Source: Pasteurellaceae bacterium Orientalotternb1
GTDB lineage: Bacteria > Pseudomonadota > Gammaproteobacteria > Enterobacterales > Pasteurellaceae
Direction of reading: 5' to 3'
Assembly (NCBI GenBank): GCA_011455275.1
Contig: CP015028.1
Location: forward strand, 2,206,911-2,270,910
Length of the DNA stretch: 64,000 nucleotides
Part shown: one piece after another, positions 9,976-18,562 of the stretch
How positions within the stretch are numbered: the stretch's first letter is position 1
Layout: the number at the start of each line of letters is the position of its first letter
Made by a program: the position numbers and the translations under genes
The notes under the pieces: generated by a model
Database searches by the model: none
What the model was told of the DNA's origin: nothing
The model's input: the letters and a program-made list of their open reading frames with translations, nothing else

Positions 9976-10786
9976 TTGCACTTCCTCTTAATTCTCTTAC
10001 AAGAGTTCCACGGTGATTTGTTGGTTCTGATTGATGGCTTGGTAACACAATAAGTTTAGAGTTAGTCTCTAATGTATAGAATTTCTTTACATCACTTGCA
10101 TTAATTTTAACACTTACATAACCAATATAGCCTTCTTTAGGTTCTGAAGTAAGACCTGAATTCCCTTCTTTCTCACTATCAACTTTATTCTTTTTAACTT
10201 GTAATACTTTTAAATTATCCATCAACTTAATTAGGTTCTTTTTATCTGTTTTTTTGTTATCTAAATCTTGTTGTTGATTAAAGACAGAAACAGAATCACC
10301 TTGACGAAGCGTATCTAAAATATACTCTTCGGTATCTTTGATGTAAATCCGATAAGCCACTTCTTGGGTAGAGTCTAAACTTGAGATGATAAAACGGCTA
10401 TCTTCAGGAGAAATTAAATTATTTTCTGACAATAACGAACCTGCTGTGATATTCTCATTCGTTAAGAAACCTTGTAAGGAAATGGCATTAGCAGTCGCCA
10501 TAAATTGAGTTAAGTCGGATTTGACTAACGGGCTAGTTTGTTCCACTTTTAATTCAGAAAGTGTGTAATCGTCTGCTTGCAGGAGAATGCCTTTAGGTAA
10601 TTCCCGACTTGCCACTGCAGTCATAATAACTACTTCTGGAATTTTTTCTTTAGGCTCTGGAGCAACTTGAGTCTCCGTTTGAGTGGTCGTTGGCTGTGTC
10701 GGTTCATCAGAAGGAAGAAGGAATAGCCCACCAACCCCAATAATCAGGATAATAATAGAGAGAAGAAAGAGTGCTCTATAGTTCAT
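9965..10786 (-). CDS. rcpC: RcpC, CpaB-like Flp pilus assembly protein
   Basis: 273 aa. One N-terminal membrane helix (about 5-25) is followed by a Pro/Thr/Gln-rich linker and a SAF domain beginning VIMTAVASRELPKGILLQAD, the RcpC/CpaB signature. It is periplasmic and is thought to modify or stabilise the pilus and secretin. AAGGG precedes the ATG. It opens the rcpCAB block after tadV. Confidence 0.9.
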   Translation of the reverse strand: MNYRALFLLSIIILIIGVGGLFLLPSDEPTQPTTTQTETQVAPEPKEKIPEVVIMTAVASRELPKGILLQADDYTLSELKVEQTSPLVKSDLTQFMATANAISLQGFLTNENITAGSLLSENNLISPEDSRFIISSLDSTQEVAYRIYIKDTEEYILDTLRQGDSVSVFNQQQDLDNKKTDKKNLIKLMDNLKVLQVKKNKVDSEKEGNSGLTSEPKEGYIGYVSVKINASDVKKFYTLETNSKLIVLPSHQSEPTNHRGTLVRELRGSANAR

Positions 10787-10843
10787 ATTTAGCCCTTAAT
10801 TTAAAATTAATGTTGTAATATTTTATTTTTAAAGCGTAACAAA

Positions 10844-11263
10844 TTATAGATTAAAGAGAGCGAGATTGGTTAGAAAACCGAGACTAATCGCAACGCCATA
10901 AGGTAATCCATTACGCTTGATTGATGTTTTGAAGAATAACCATCCGATGATGATCAATAATAGCCCGAAAAAAGAAGTAAAAACAAAAAAAGATAAAATT
11001 TGTTCCGAGGGAATTGTTAGCATCAGTACAGTAATTAACTTTATATCACCTGCACCAATTACATTTAAGAGAAACAGAAGAAAGCCAATAAAAAGTGAAA
11101 TCAATGCAGGTATAATATACAATTCACCATTTAGCATATAACCAAATGGTATTACACAGAACAACAATGCCATTACAATATCATTACTTATAAGCCTTAA
11201 CTTTATATCCGTCCAAGATAATCTTATAAGTAATAATACTAAAATTCCTAGAAGCAATTTCAT
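10844..11263 (-). CDS. tadV: TadV, prepilin peptidase (A24 family)
   Basis: 139 aa, very hydrophobic with about five or six helices. It has the two catalytic Asp of aspartic prepilin peptidases: one in SWTDIKLRLI (about residue 19) and one in the GxGD motif GAGDIKL (about 72). It lacks the N-methylation domain of PilD, as usual for TadV/CpaA. It cleaves the Flp1 leader and the TadE and TadF pseudopilins. It follows a hairpin after flp2 that may reduce its expression relative to pilin. Confidence 0.92.
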   Translation of the reverse strand: MKLLLGILVLLLIRLSWTDIKLRLISNDIVMALLFCVIPFGYMLNGELYIIPALISLFIGFLLFLLNVIGAGDIKLITVLMLTIPSEQILSFFVFTSFFGLLLIIIGWLFFKTSIKRNGLPYGVAISLGFLTNLALFNL

Positions 11264-11282
11264 TATAAATTAATAATCTTAT

Positions 11283-11314
11283 AAAACCAACCTATAAGAC
11301 TATAGGCTGGTTTT
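11283..11314 (-). terminator. Attenuator-like hairpin between flp2 and tadV
   Basis: A 14-bp inverted repeat (11283-11296 with 11301-11314, loop AGAC). The single difference between arms is a G-U pair only in minus-strand RNA, so the structure fits flp transcription. The U tract is short. In Aggregatibacter a termination cascade after the flp genes sets pilin above machinery levels; the same role is inferred here. Confidence 0.65.
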
Positions 11315-11324
11315 TTTAAACTTT

Positions 11325-11555
11325 TTATTTAGAAAGAGTTAAAAGAGCATTGAAAATCGATGTGGTTAACACTTGATATTTCACTTTCAATGCACCGATA
11401 AAACCACCATCTCCAAAAGCCACAAGAACAACTAATGCAGTCATCGAGACAGCTATTAACCCATACTCAATTGAAGTCACTCCAGAATTATCCTTTCTAA
11501 AGGCATGAAAGCATTCTAGCATTATAAGTCTCAAATCAGTAATTAGGTTAGACAC
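11325..11555 (-). CDS. flp2: Flp2, Flp-family prepilin
   Basis: 76 aa from a GTG at 11555. GGAAAG lies six bases before this GTG. The start also makes the leader 25 residues long, the same as Flp1 (FRKDNSG in Flp2, FRKDEKG in Flp1). Mature part: VTSIEYGLIAVSM and a hydrophobic helix, with the Glu-Tyr pair of Flp pilins. A TTG at 11561 is the alternative. Flp2 is a close paralogue of Flp1; in Aggregatibacter flp2 is not essential for pili. Confidence 0.88.
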   Translation of the reverse strand: MSNLITDLRLIMLECFHAFRKDNSGVTSIEYGLIAVSMTALVVLVAFGDGGFIGALKVKYQVLTTSIFNALLTLSK

Positions 11556-11600
11556 ATTCAACTTTCCAAATAATGTCCATCTAAAGTTATGGATTACTAC

Positions 11601-11825
11601 CTATAAACTAACGCTTGCTGAAGTAATTGTCGATTTCAATGATGAAAATTTAGACTTCAATGCACCGATAAAGCTATTGTCACCAAAAAATACAAGTACA
11701 ATTAATGCAGCCATCGCAATTGCAATTAAGCCGTATTCAATTGCAGTTACGCCTTTTTCGTCTTTACGGAAATTACGGATAGATTCTGTTAATGCGATAT
11801 ATGCTTTAGTAGTTAAATTGAACAT
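11601..11825 (-). CDS. flp1: Flp1, major Flp prepilin
   Basis: 74 aa from the ATG at 11825. A TTG at 11840 is in frame, but GGAG overlaps it and is nine bases before the ATG. The leader ends FRKDEKG, and the mature pilin starts VTAIEYGLIAIAMA with the conserved Glu-Tyr motif and one hydrophobic helix. The mature pilin, about 50 residues, polymerises into bundled adhesive fibres. It is the first gene of the tad operon, with a long AT-rich upstream region. Confidence 0.93.
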   Translation of the reverse strand: MFNLTTKAYIALTESIRNFRKDEKGVTAIEYGLIAIAMAALIVLVFFGDNSFIGALKSKFSSLKSTITSASVSL

Positions 11826-11912
11826 TTTTGCGTTCTCCAAGTTAAGCCCTAGTTAGGACGTTTTAATAAATAAACATTGATTTTTTAATCCCACATCGAT
11901 TGTGGTGCAGCC

Positions 11913-11940
11913 ATTTTACTCTTAAAGATTAAAAGTACAA
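11913..11940 (-). promoter_or_regulatory. Candidate flp operon promoter
   Basis: On the minus strand TTGTAC and TAAAAT (5 of 6 to the -10 consensus) are 16 bp apart. The leader would be about 80 nt and include the CCACA/TGTGG repeat at 11891-11905. The -35 match is poor, so an activator may be needed. Confidence 0.35.
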
Positions 11941-11944
11941 CCCT

Positions 11945-11992
11945 AAAACTAAAACTATGATTTTTTTTACAAAAAAAATTTGTTTTAGTTTT
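11945..11992. repeat. Symmetrical AT-rich inverted repeat upstream of flp1
   Basis: Perfect 11-bp arms AAAACTAAAAC (11945-11955) and GTTTTAGTTTT (11982-11992) flank an inner T8-AC-A8 inverted repeat (11961-11978). It lies just upstream of the candidate flp promoter. It could form a cruciform or be a protein-binding site. Confidence 0.8.
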
Positions 11993-12308
11993 GTAATGAA
12001 AAACTTAAATTAATGCATAACATACGAAAAAAAAAAAGAATTTTATTGTAAACATTTTGTTATACTCACTTATTGAAAGGTAACTTAAAAGTTCCCTCCT
12101 TACATAAATTTTAATTTTTAAACCTTAAAACCAATCTGCTTAGTAGGATTTTGAACAATTTTTAAGCAAAAATTGACAAAAGCTTTTATGACCACAACTA
12201 TTGTTTACTCCATTTTTCTCTTCTTTGGGTGCTAGCTCCTTAAATAAGAAAAGATATCATTTGTATATATAATACCTTTTCTTTTATTCATTTAATTGAA
12301 TAGGCTTT

Positions 12309-12572
12309 CTAAAGTTCAATACCAAACTTTTCTTTCACTAACGCTTGGAAATCGGTACAACCGCCAACGTGTTGATTATCCAAGAAAATTTGTGGCACGG
12401 TAGCAACGGGTTTGCCCACTCGTGGTGCTAAATCTTCTTTTGAAATGCCTTCAGCGATCATATCCACAAATTTGAAATCAAAATCAGGTAATTCCGCTTT
12501 CATTTTTTCGGCTAATGCTTTGGCACGAGTGCAGTATGGGCAGGTCAAACGACCGAAAATTTCTACGTACAT
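12309..12572 (-). CDS. grxA: Glutaredoxin 1
   Basis: 87 aa, the usual GrxA length. The dithiol active site CPYC (residues 11-14) follows VEIFGRLT, and later motifs are ATVPQIF (cis-Pro) and GGCTDF. It reduces disulfides in the cytoplasm, including ribonucleotide reductase, using glutathione. The sequence is closer to GrxA than to GrxC. AAGGA lies before the ATG. It stands alone between typA and the tad locus. Confidence 0.9.
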   Translation of the reverse strand: MYVEIFGRLTCPYCTRAKALAEKMKAELPDFDFKFVDMIAEGISKEDLAPRVGKPVATVPQIFLDNQHVGGCTDFQALVKEKFGIEL

Positions 12573-12670
12573 TATTTTTCCTTATATATGTAATGAAACA
12601 AGCGGTAAGATTGTAGCAGAATTTTGCAAATTGCAAAAAATGGCTCGGATCTTACCGATTGTATAGGCAA

Positions 12671-12691
12671 AGAGCGGTCGCAATCCGCTCT
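12671..12691 (-). terminator. Likely typA terminator
   Basis: Arms AGAGCGG and CCGCTCT (7 bp, loop of 7) lie eight bases after the typA stop. The following T run is short, so it is a weak call. Confidence 0.45.
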
Positions 12692-12698
12692 CTAACAA

Positions 12699-14546
12699 TT
12701 AATGTGTACTCGTGCTTGTCGTAGTACGGCTGGCACGTTTACGTTCCACTTCGGTGAGCAGTTTTTTACGGATACGCACCGACACTGGCGTTACTTCCAC
12801 TAATTCATCATCGTCAATGAATTCCAACGCTTGCTCAAGGCTGAATTTCAGTGGGGTGGTCAGCGTTAAGGCATCATCTTTACCTGATGCTCGCATATTG
12901 GTGAGCTTTTTGCCTTCCAGCGGGTTCACGGTTAAGTCGTTAGAACGGCTGTGAATACCGATGATCTGCCCCTCGTAAATTTCTGCCCCGTGTTCCACCA
13001 TCAGCTTACCACGGTCTTGTAAGGCATAAAGTGAGTAGGCTAACGCTTTCCCAGTGCCGTTTGAAATCAACACGCCGTTGATACGCTGACCGATTTCGCC
13101 AGGTTTCACATCGTCATAATGGCTGAAGCTCGAGTAAAGTAAGCCTGTGCCCGATGTCATTGTCATAAATTCATTACGGAAACCGATTAAGCCACGGCTT
13201 GGAATGATGTACTCTAAACGGGTGCGACCTTTGCCGTCTGGCATCATATCACGCACTTCACCTTTGCGAATGCCGAGGGCTTCCATCACTGCCCCTTGGT
13301 GTTGTTCTTCGATGTCGATCGTTACTTGTTCGAATGGCTCTTGCTTGCGACCGTCAATTTCTTTGAAAATCACTTTCGGGCGAGAAACGGCTAATTCATA
13401 GCCTTCACGACGCATATTTTCGATTAACACCGACAAATGCAATTCCCCACGACCTGACACGCTGAATACATCGGAATCGTCCGTTTCTTCCACACGCAAC
13501 GCCACGTTATGGACTAACTCTTTCTTCAAACGCTCTAAAATTTGGCGTGAAGTAACAAATTTGCCCTCTTGCCCGCAGAATGGCGAAGTGTTTACGCAGA
13601 AGAACATTGTTACCGTTGGCTCATCAACGGAAAGAGCAGGTAAGGCTTCCACGTTGTTGATGTCGCAAAGGGTATCGGAAATGTTGAGTTCGCCTAAACC
13701 TGTAATTGCCACAATATCGCCTGCGTAGGCTTCGGTGGCTTCGTAGCGTTGTAAGCCTAAATGCCCCAATACTTGGCCAATGCGTCCGTTGCGAGTTTTG
13801 CCTTGGGCGTCAATCACGGTAACGGGTTGGTTGGGTTTAACCGTACCACGTTTAATGCGACCGATGCCGATTACGCCTAAATACTTGCTGTAATCGAGCT
13901 GCGAAATTTGCATTTGGAACGGATCTTCTAACTGCACGTCAGGTGGTGAAACGTGTTCAACGATCGCTTCAAATAACGGATCCATATTCGGGGCGAGATC
14001 TTCGTGTTCTAAGCCCGCGACGCCGTTTAATGCGGAAGCGTAGATAATCGGGAAGTCTAACTGTTCGTCCGTTGCCCCAAGGTTTACGAAGAGATCGAAC
14101 ACTTGATCCACCACCCAATCAGGACGAGCCCCTGGGCGATCGACTTTGTTGATCACCACGATCGGTTTTAAACCGTGAGCGAAGGCTTTTTGGGTTACGA
14201 AACGGGTTTGTGGCATTGGGCCATCGAAAGCGTCCACCACCAACAGCACGGAATCGACCATCGAAAGCACACGCTCAACTTCGCCCCCGAAATCAGCGTG
14301 TCCCGGGGTATCCACGATGTTGATACGGTAGCCGTTCCAGTTAATGGCGGTATTTTTTGCCAAAATGGTAATGCCACGCTCTTTCTCGAGATCGTTGCTG
14401 TCCATCACACGCTCATCGGTATCGCCACGGGACGTGTCGAGTGTGCCTGAAAGTTTGAGCAGTTTATCAACGAGAGTGGTTTTACCGTGGTCAACGTGGG
14501 CAATGATTGCGATATTACGCAGTTTATTTGTATCGATTTGTTGCAT
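12699..14546 (-). CDS. typA: Ribosome-associated GTPase TypA/BipA
   Basis: 615 aa. A translational GTPase with G1 [10 protein letters not shown]3 [11 protein letters not shown] and G4 NKVDRPGA, followed by EF-G-like domains and the BipA-specific C-terminal domain. It binds the 70S ribosome and helps 50S assembly and stress responses. The C-terminus ends in a short Ser/Thr-rich tail. A consensus CRP site lies 84 bp upstream of the ATG. Confidence 0.96.
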   Translation of the reverse strand: MQQIDTNKLRNIAIIAHVDHGKTTLVDKLLKLSGTLDTSRGDTDERVMDSNDLEKERGITILAKNTAINWNGYRINIVDTPGHADFGGEVERVLSMVDSVLLVVDAFDGPMPQTRFVTQKAFAHGLKPIVVINKVDRPGARPDWVVDQVFDLFVNLGATDEQLDFPIIYASALNGVAGLEHEDLAPNMDPLFEAIVEHVSPPDVQLEDPFQMQISQLDYSKYLGVIGIGRIKRGTVKPNQPVTVIDAQGKTRNGRIGQVLGHLGLQRYEATEAYAGDIVAITGLGELNISDTLCDINNVEALPALSVDEPTVTMFFCVNTSPFCGQEGKFVTSRQILERLKKELVHNVALRVEETDDSDVFSVSGRGELHLSVLIENMRREGYELAVSRPKVIFKEIDGRKQEPFEQVTIDIEEQHQGAVMEALGIRKGEVRDMMPDGKGRTRLEYIIPSRGLIGFRNEFMTMTSGTGLLYSSFSHYDDVKPGEIGQRINGVLISNGTGKALAYSLYALQDRGKLMVEHGAEIYEGQIIGIHSRSNDLTVNPLEGKKLTNMRASGKDDALTLTTPLKFSLEQALEFIDDDELVEVTPVSVRIRKKLLTEVERKRASRTTTSTSTH

Positions 14547-14629
14547 TGATATTTCTTAATTGTAAGGCAGAGATTTCCGCCGAGAGAGATAAAAGGTGGG
14601 GAAAAATGCCCACCCTACGAAAGCTGAAT

Positions 14630-14645
14630 TGTGATCTAGATCACA
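14630..14645. promoter_or_regulatory. CRP-binding site (perfect palindrome)
   Basis: TGTGATCTAGATCACA matches the CRP consensus TGTGA-N6-TCACA with full symmetry. It is 84 bp upstream of typA (minus) and 214 bp upstream of rhuM (plus). CRP also governs competence in Pasteurellaceae, though no competence gene is next to it. Confidence 0.75.
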
Positions 14646-14708
14646 AAAAAGACGGGCGATTATACCGATTTTTCTGCCGAACGGCTAGGAAACAAGCGGT
14701 CAGATTTC

Positions 14709-14750
14709 CGAAAATTTTTGCAAATTTTCTGGAGAAAGTGACCGCTAGCA
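14709..14750 (+). repeat. 42-bp direct repeat, left copy (flanks rhuM)
   Basis: Identical over 42 bases to 15872-15913. It consists of the AT-rich tail that follows uptake signals in this genome and ends in GACCGCTAGCA, an inverted near-uptake signal. An intact uptake signal (14692-14700) precedes this copy. Confidence 0.9.
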
Positions 14751-14858
14751 GGGATAAATTTTGTGATCTGTATCGAAAAATTGATCGCTTTATCTTGCAA
14801 TCTGAATGAAAAAAGTTAGGATTTGCCTGTTTAAATATACATAAAAAGAGCATTTAAA

Positions 14859-15863
14859 ATGGCAAATGAACAACAATTCCTGCTTTACACCGCCAACAAT
14901 GGGGAAGTGAATGTCAATGTTTTTCTTGATGATGAAACGTTGTGGCTCACTCAAAAAGAAATGGCAACATTATTTGATGTTTCTACCGCTACGATTAACC
15001 ACCATCTAAAAAATATTTTTGAAAGTGGTGAACTTGAACAAAATCTAACCATTAGAAATTTTCTAATCGTTCGCCAAGAAGGCAATCGTAGGGTCAGTCG
15101 TGAAATTGAACACTACAATCTGGACGTCGTGATTTCCGTTGGCTATCGAGTTAATTCAACGAAAGCGACACAATTTCGCATTTGGGCAACAAAAGTCTTA
15201 AAAGAGTTTATGCTTAAAGGTTTTGCCCTTGATGATGAAAGGCTAAAACAAAATAGAAATTTGTTCAATAAAGACTATTTTCGTGAACTATTGGAACGAG
15301 TGCGTTCAATTCGAGCCAGTGAACGGCGGATTTGGCAACAAGTTACTGATATTTTTAGCGAATGCAGCATTGATTATGATCCGAAATCCAAAATTACCGA
15401 ACACTTTTTTGCAACGGTTCAAAATAAATTTCACTATGCCATCACGGGACAAACTGCGGCAGAAATCGTTTACACACACGCCGATAGAACCGCAGAAAAT
15501 ATGGGATTGATGACGTGGAAAAATGCCCCTAACGGCAGGATTTTACTAACCGATACTTATGTTGCTAAAAATTACCTCACCGCAGATGAAATCCGCAAAT
15601 TAGAGCGAACGGTTTCAAGCTATTTTGATTATATTGAGAATTTAATTGAGCGTGGAAACCGAGCCGATTTCACTATGGAACGTCTTGCCGAGAGCGTAAA
15701 TAAGTTCTTAAGTTTCAATGAGTTTGATTTACTCACTGATAAAGGCAAAATTTCCCAAGATGATGAAAAACAAAAAGCCAAAGCGGAATATACTGAGTTT
15801 AATAAAACCCAAAAAATCTTTTCTGACTTTGATAAATTGATTAAGCAGTTAGATAAAGCTTAA
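14859..15863 (+). CDS. rhuM: RhuM-family protein
   Basis: 334 aa. Full-length RhuM (virulence-associated RhuM) family protein: an N-terminal part with VFLDDETLWLTQKEMATLFD and a helix-turn-helix-like VSTATINHHLKNIF, then the conserved REIEHYNLDVVISVGYRVNS block. RhuM was named from a Salmonella pathogenicity island and is common on mobile DNA; its biochemical role is not established. Here it is a solitary gene inserted between recR and typA and bounded by exact 42-bp repeats. That suggests acquisition as a cassette. Confidence 0.9.
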   Translation: MANEQQFLLYTANNGEVNVNVFLDDETLWLTQKEMATLFDVSTATINHHLKNIFESGELEQNLTIRNFLIVRQEGNRRVSREIEHYNLDVVISVGYRVNSTKATQFRIWATKVLKEFMLKGFALDDERLKQNRNLFNKDYFRELLERVRSIRASERRIWQQVTDIFSECSIDYDPKSKITEHFFATVQNKFHYAITGQTAAEIVYTHADRTAENMGLMTWKNAPNGRILLTDTYVAKNYLTADEIRKLERTVSSYFDYIENLIERGNRADFTMERLAESVNKFLSFNEFDLLTDKGKISQDDEKQKAKAEYTEFNKTQKIFSDFDKLIKQLDKA

Positions 15864-15871
15864 TAAGCGAT

Positions 15872-15913
15872 CGAAAATTTTTGCAAATTTTCTGGAGAAA
15901 GTGACCGCTAGCA
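15872..15913 (+). repeat. 42-bp direct repeat, right copy (flanks rhuM)
   Basis: Exact copy of 14709-14750, ending one base before the recR stop codon. The uptake signal before this copy is degraded (AAGCGATCG instead of AAGCGGTC plus AGATTTC). Confidence 0.9.
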
Positions 15914-16519
15914 TTAGAGCTGAATATCTCGCCGTCCTGCGAAGGAATGGGAAAGGGTTGTGCCATCAACAGTTTCCAACTCACCGCCAACGGGAATACC
16001 GTGGGCAATGCGAGTTACTTTGATGTTGTGTGCCATACACATTTCGGCGATGTAATTGGCGGTGGCATCGCCTTCAATGGTGGGGTTGGTTGCCAAAATG
16101 ACTTCGTGGAAAGACTCATTTTCCAACCGTTGTTGCAGTAAATCTAAGCCGATTTCCCGTGGGCCAATGCCATCAAGGGGGGAAAGGTGTCCCATTAGTA
16201 CAAAATAACGTCCTGAAAATTGTCCTGTTTGTTCAATCGCTTGAATATCGGCTGGCATTTCCACCACACAAAGCTGTCCGCTCATTTGACGGCGGTAGTT
16301 TTGGCAAATGGCACATACGTCTTCTTCGGTGAAGGTACGGCAGGATTTACAGTGTCCGATGTGGGTCATCGCTTCATTTAACGCTTTGGATAACGCCACA
16401 CCGCCTTTGCGGTTGCGTTGTAAAAGGTGATACGCCATTCGTTGTGCCGATTTCGGACCAACACCAGGCAAAGCTCGCAAGGCTTCGATAAGATTTTCAA
16501 GTAAAGGGCTGGTTTGCAT
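15914..16519 (-). CDS. recR: Recombination mediator RecR
   Basis: 201 aa, the normal length. A helix-hairpin-helix [18 protein letters not shown] is followed by a C4 zinc finger (CKSC and CAIC, about residues 57-72). A Toprim domain follows, with [14 protein letters not shown] and [15 protein letters not shown]. RecR with RecO and RecF loads RecA on SSB-coated gaps. The usual upstream partners (dnaX, ybaB) are absent here. Confidence 0.96.
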   Translation of the reverse strand: MQTSPLLENLIEALRALPGVGPKSAQRMAYHLLQRNRKGGVALSKALNEAMTHIGHCKSCRTFTEEDVCAICQNYRRQMSGQLCVVEMPADIQAIEQTGQFSGRYFVLMGHLSPLDGIGPREIGLDLLQQRLENESFHEVILATNPTIEGDATANYIAEMCMAHNIKVTRIAHGIPVGGELETVDGTTLSHSFAGRRDIQL

Positions 16520-16636
16520 AGGTTTTGGGCTTAAATAAAAATCGGCATTTTAGGCGGTAAATCACAATCGCTCAAGGTTTGGTAAAAAATTTGTCGAAAA
16601 TGACCGCTTGTTAGAGCCAAAATCAAGGTTTTCCGC

Positions 16637-16642
16637 TATAAT
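16637..16642 (+). promoter_or_regulatory. -10 element of a likely uraA promoter
   Basis: A perfect TATAAT lies 71 bp before the chosen uraA ATG. No good -35 is seen at 16-18 bp. Confidence 0.4.
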
Positions 16643-16712
16643 CGCCGCCCGATTATCCTGTGAGATAATGCCTTCCTTTTATAAAGTTAATTCAAACAGA
16701 GAGTTGAAACTA

Positions 16713-17957
16713 ATGACAACAGAAAATATCAGCACACCAAAACAGGTGTTCGTTGGCTTGCAAATGCTATTTGTAGCATTTGGGGCTTTGGTCTTAATGC
16801 CACTTATTACGGGTCTTGATCCTAACACTGCCTTACTCACCGCAGGTATTGGTACGTTACTTTTCCAACTTTGTACCAAAGGGCAAGTGCCGATCTTCTT
16901 AGCCTCTTCTTTTGCGTTTATCGCACCAATTCAATATGGCGTACAAACTTGGGGCATTCCCGTCACGATGGGGGGCTTGGTCTTTACAGGCTTGGTTTAT
17001 TTCGCTTTGTCGGCGTTGGTGAAAACCAAAGGCGTGGCAATTTTAGACAAACTGTTCCCGCCAGTTGTAGTTGGTCCTGTGATTGTGATTATCGGTCTAG
17101 GGCTTGCCCCTGTGGGCGTGAATATGGCGTTAGGCAAAACGGGTGATGGTTCTGCGGTGCTGTTCCAGTATGATCAAGCGATTATTGTGTCGATGGTCAC
17201 CCTTATCACCACCTTGATCGTAGCGGTGTTCACCAAAGGATTAATGAAACTGGTACCGATTATGTTTGCGATTGCAGTGGGTTACATTTTGTCGATTTTT
17301 ATGGGCATTGTGAATTTCCAACCAATTGCTGATGCACCGTGGTTCAGCCTGCCAAATATCACCGCTCCAGAGTTCAAACTAGAAGCAATTTTATACTTGC
17401 TGCCAATCGCACTCGCCCCAGCCGTTGAACACGTTGGCGGTATTATGGCGATCAGTTCCGTAACGGGTAAAAACTTCCTGAATAAACCAGGGTTACATCG
17501 CACTTTATTAGGCGATGGCGTGGCAACTTCAGCGGCAGCGATGTTAGGCGGGCCACCGAATACCACCTATGCAGAAGTTACGGGGGCGGTGATGCTCACC
17601 AAAAACTTTAATCCACGGGTAATGACCTATGCCGCCTTATGGGCGATTGCGATTTCGTTCTGTGGCAAAGTGGGGGCGTTTTTGCAAAGCATTCCAACGG
17701 TAGTCATGGGCGGTATTATGATGTTGGTGTTCGGTTCAATTGCCGCAGTGGGTATGAGTACACTCATTCGTGCCCGTGTCGATATGAGCGAAGCCCGCAA
17801 TTTGTGTATCGTGTCTGTGGTAATGACCTTCGGTATCGGACATATGTTAATCAGTATTGGCTCCTTCTCACTGCAAGGCATCAGTCTCTGTGCGATTGTG
17901 GCGATTGTGTTGAATTTGGTATTACCAAAATCCAAAGCCCCAAAAGAGCAGCACTAA
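16713..17957 (+). CDS. uraA: Uracil permease UraA
   Basis: 414 aa from the ATG at 16713, preceded by AGAGAG. The frame is open upstream to 16608, but that stretch overlaps the likely promoter and has no family similarity. The NCS2 family fold of about 14 helices is visible: QMLFVAFGALVLMPLITGLDP at the start, the conserved PAVEHVGGIMAISSVTGKNF with the substrate-binding Glu, and GGPPNTTYAEVTGAV. It is a proton-coupled uracil importer for pyrimidine salvage. It stands alone and is convergent with sprT. Confidence 0.94.
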   Translation: MTTENISTPKQVFVGLQMLFVAFGALVLMPLITGLDPNTALLTAGIGTLLFQLCTKGQVPIFLASSFAFIAPIQYGVQTWGIPVTMGGLVFTGLVYFALSALVKTKGVAILDKLFPPVVVGPVIVIIGLGLAPVGVNMALGKTGDGSAVLFQYDQAIIVSMVTLITTLIVAVFTKGLMKLVPIMFAIAVGYILSIFMGIVNFQPIADAPWFSLPNITAPEFKLEAILYLLPIALAPAVEHVGGIMAISSVTGKNFLNKPGLHRTLLGDGVATSAAAMLGGPPNTTYAEVTGAVMLTKNFNPRVMTYAALWAIAISFCGKVGAFLQSIPTVVMGGIMMLVFGSIAAVGMSTLIRARVDMSEARNLCIVSVVMTFGIGHMLISIGSFSLQGISLCAIVAIVLNLVLPKSKAPKEQH

Positions 17958-17973
17958 TTCTTTTAAAACGTAA

Positions 17974-17999
17974 AAAGCACAAGGAAATCCTTGTGCTTT
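17974..17999. terminator. Bidirectional terminator between uraA and sprT
   Basis: A perfect 11-bp stem AAAGCACAAGG / CCTTGTGCTTT with a 4-base loop. It lies 17 bp after the uraA stop and serves the convergent sprT as well. Confidence 0.8.
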
Positions 18000-18070
18000 G
18001 TCGTTTACAAGCGGTCAGTTCCACGAAATATTTTACAACTTGCAAAAATTTGTGCGGATCTAACCGCTTG

Positions 18071-18562
18071 TTAGCTGGACTGCAACCTCAATTCCCCACC
18101 GCATTTGCGACATAAATATTGCCGCTGCTTACGCACAATCGCATTATGGCGGTGGATGGAAAGATGGTGGGTTTGGCAGCCGCAGCAGTAGGCGAAATGC
18201 TGCCCTTGTACATTTTGGATGTCAAAGCAGTGCGTGGTTTCGGCTGGCACACCAAGCACTTGCTCCATCATCATTTGCCACTCTTTACCGTGGGGGCGAA
18301 CCCGTCCGAACTGTTGATAAACCAACAGATGAGCCAGTTCGTGCGGCACCACTTGGCGAATAAATTCATCGCCATTTTCAGCAAGCAAAACAGGGTTCAG
18401 GCGGATTTCATTTTGCTGCAAATACGCCACGCCCGCCTTCACACCCCGCACGACATAATTGACGCTCGGCGGGGTGAATTGTTTGTTGAAATAGTCATTG
18501 GCTTTGGCTAAATCCCGTTTGAGCTGGCGTTGTACCTGCATTTTGAGAATGGGCGAGATCAT
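18071..18562 (-). CDS. sprT: SprT-like zinc metalloprotease domain protein
   Basis: 163 aa from an ATG that overlaps the upstream gene by 4 bp (ATGA). The zincin motif [15 protein letters not shown] carries the His-Glu-x-x-His. It is followed by [21 protein letters not shown] and a C-terminal zinc ribbon with CCGC and CRKC. It resembles E. coli SprT over its whole length. The frame extends to 18598 and encodes SNRLP, similar to the start of E. coli SprT, so a GTG (18583) or TTG (18598) start is possible. The exact role of bacterial SprT is unclear. Confidence 0.85.
   Translation of the reverse strand: MISPILKMQVQRQLKRDLAKANDYFNKQFTPPSVNYVVRGVKAGVAYLQQNEIRLNPVLLAENGDEFIRQVVPHELAHLLVYQQFGRVRPHGKEWQMMMEQVLGVPAETTHCFDIQNVQGQHFAYCCGCQTHHLSIHRHNAIVRKQRQYLCRKCGGELRLQSS

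Larger units (their letters stand above)
11841..12308. other. 468-bp AT-rich regulatory gap between grxA and flp1
   Basis: No gene is seen. From flp1 outward it holds a small inverted repeat CCACA/TGTGG at 11891-11905, a candidate flp promoter, a large symmetrical AT element (11945-11992) and an A11 run at 12027-12037. Near the grxA end is a weak AAGAAAAG/CTTTTCTT hairpin (12247-12284), possibly the grxA terminator. The length and AT content suggest a nucleoid-protein-controlled promoter region (inference). Confidence 0.6.
14547..14858. other. 312-bp gap between typA and rhuM
   Basis: No gene is seen. It contains, left to right, a degenerate GGTGGG/CCCACC palindrome followed by CTAC (14595-14618), a CRP-type site (14630-14645), an uptake signal (14692-14700), the left 42-bp repeat (14709-14750) and the rhuM leader. 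Confidence 0.7.

Noticed and set aside
12173-12204. Plus-strand TTGACA in the grxA-flp1 gap as a promoter
   Set aside because: No fitting -10 at 16-18 bp and no plus-strand gene downstream.
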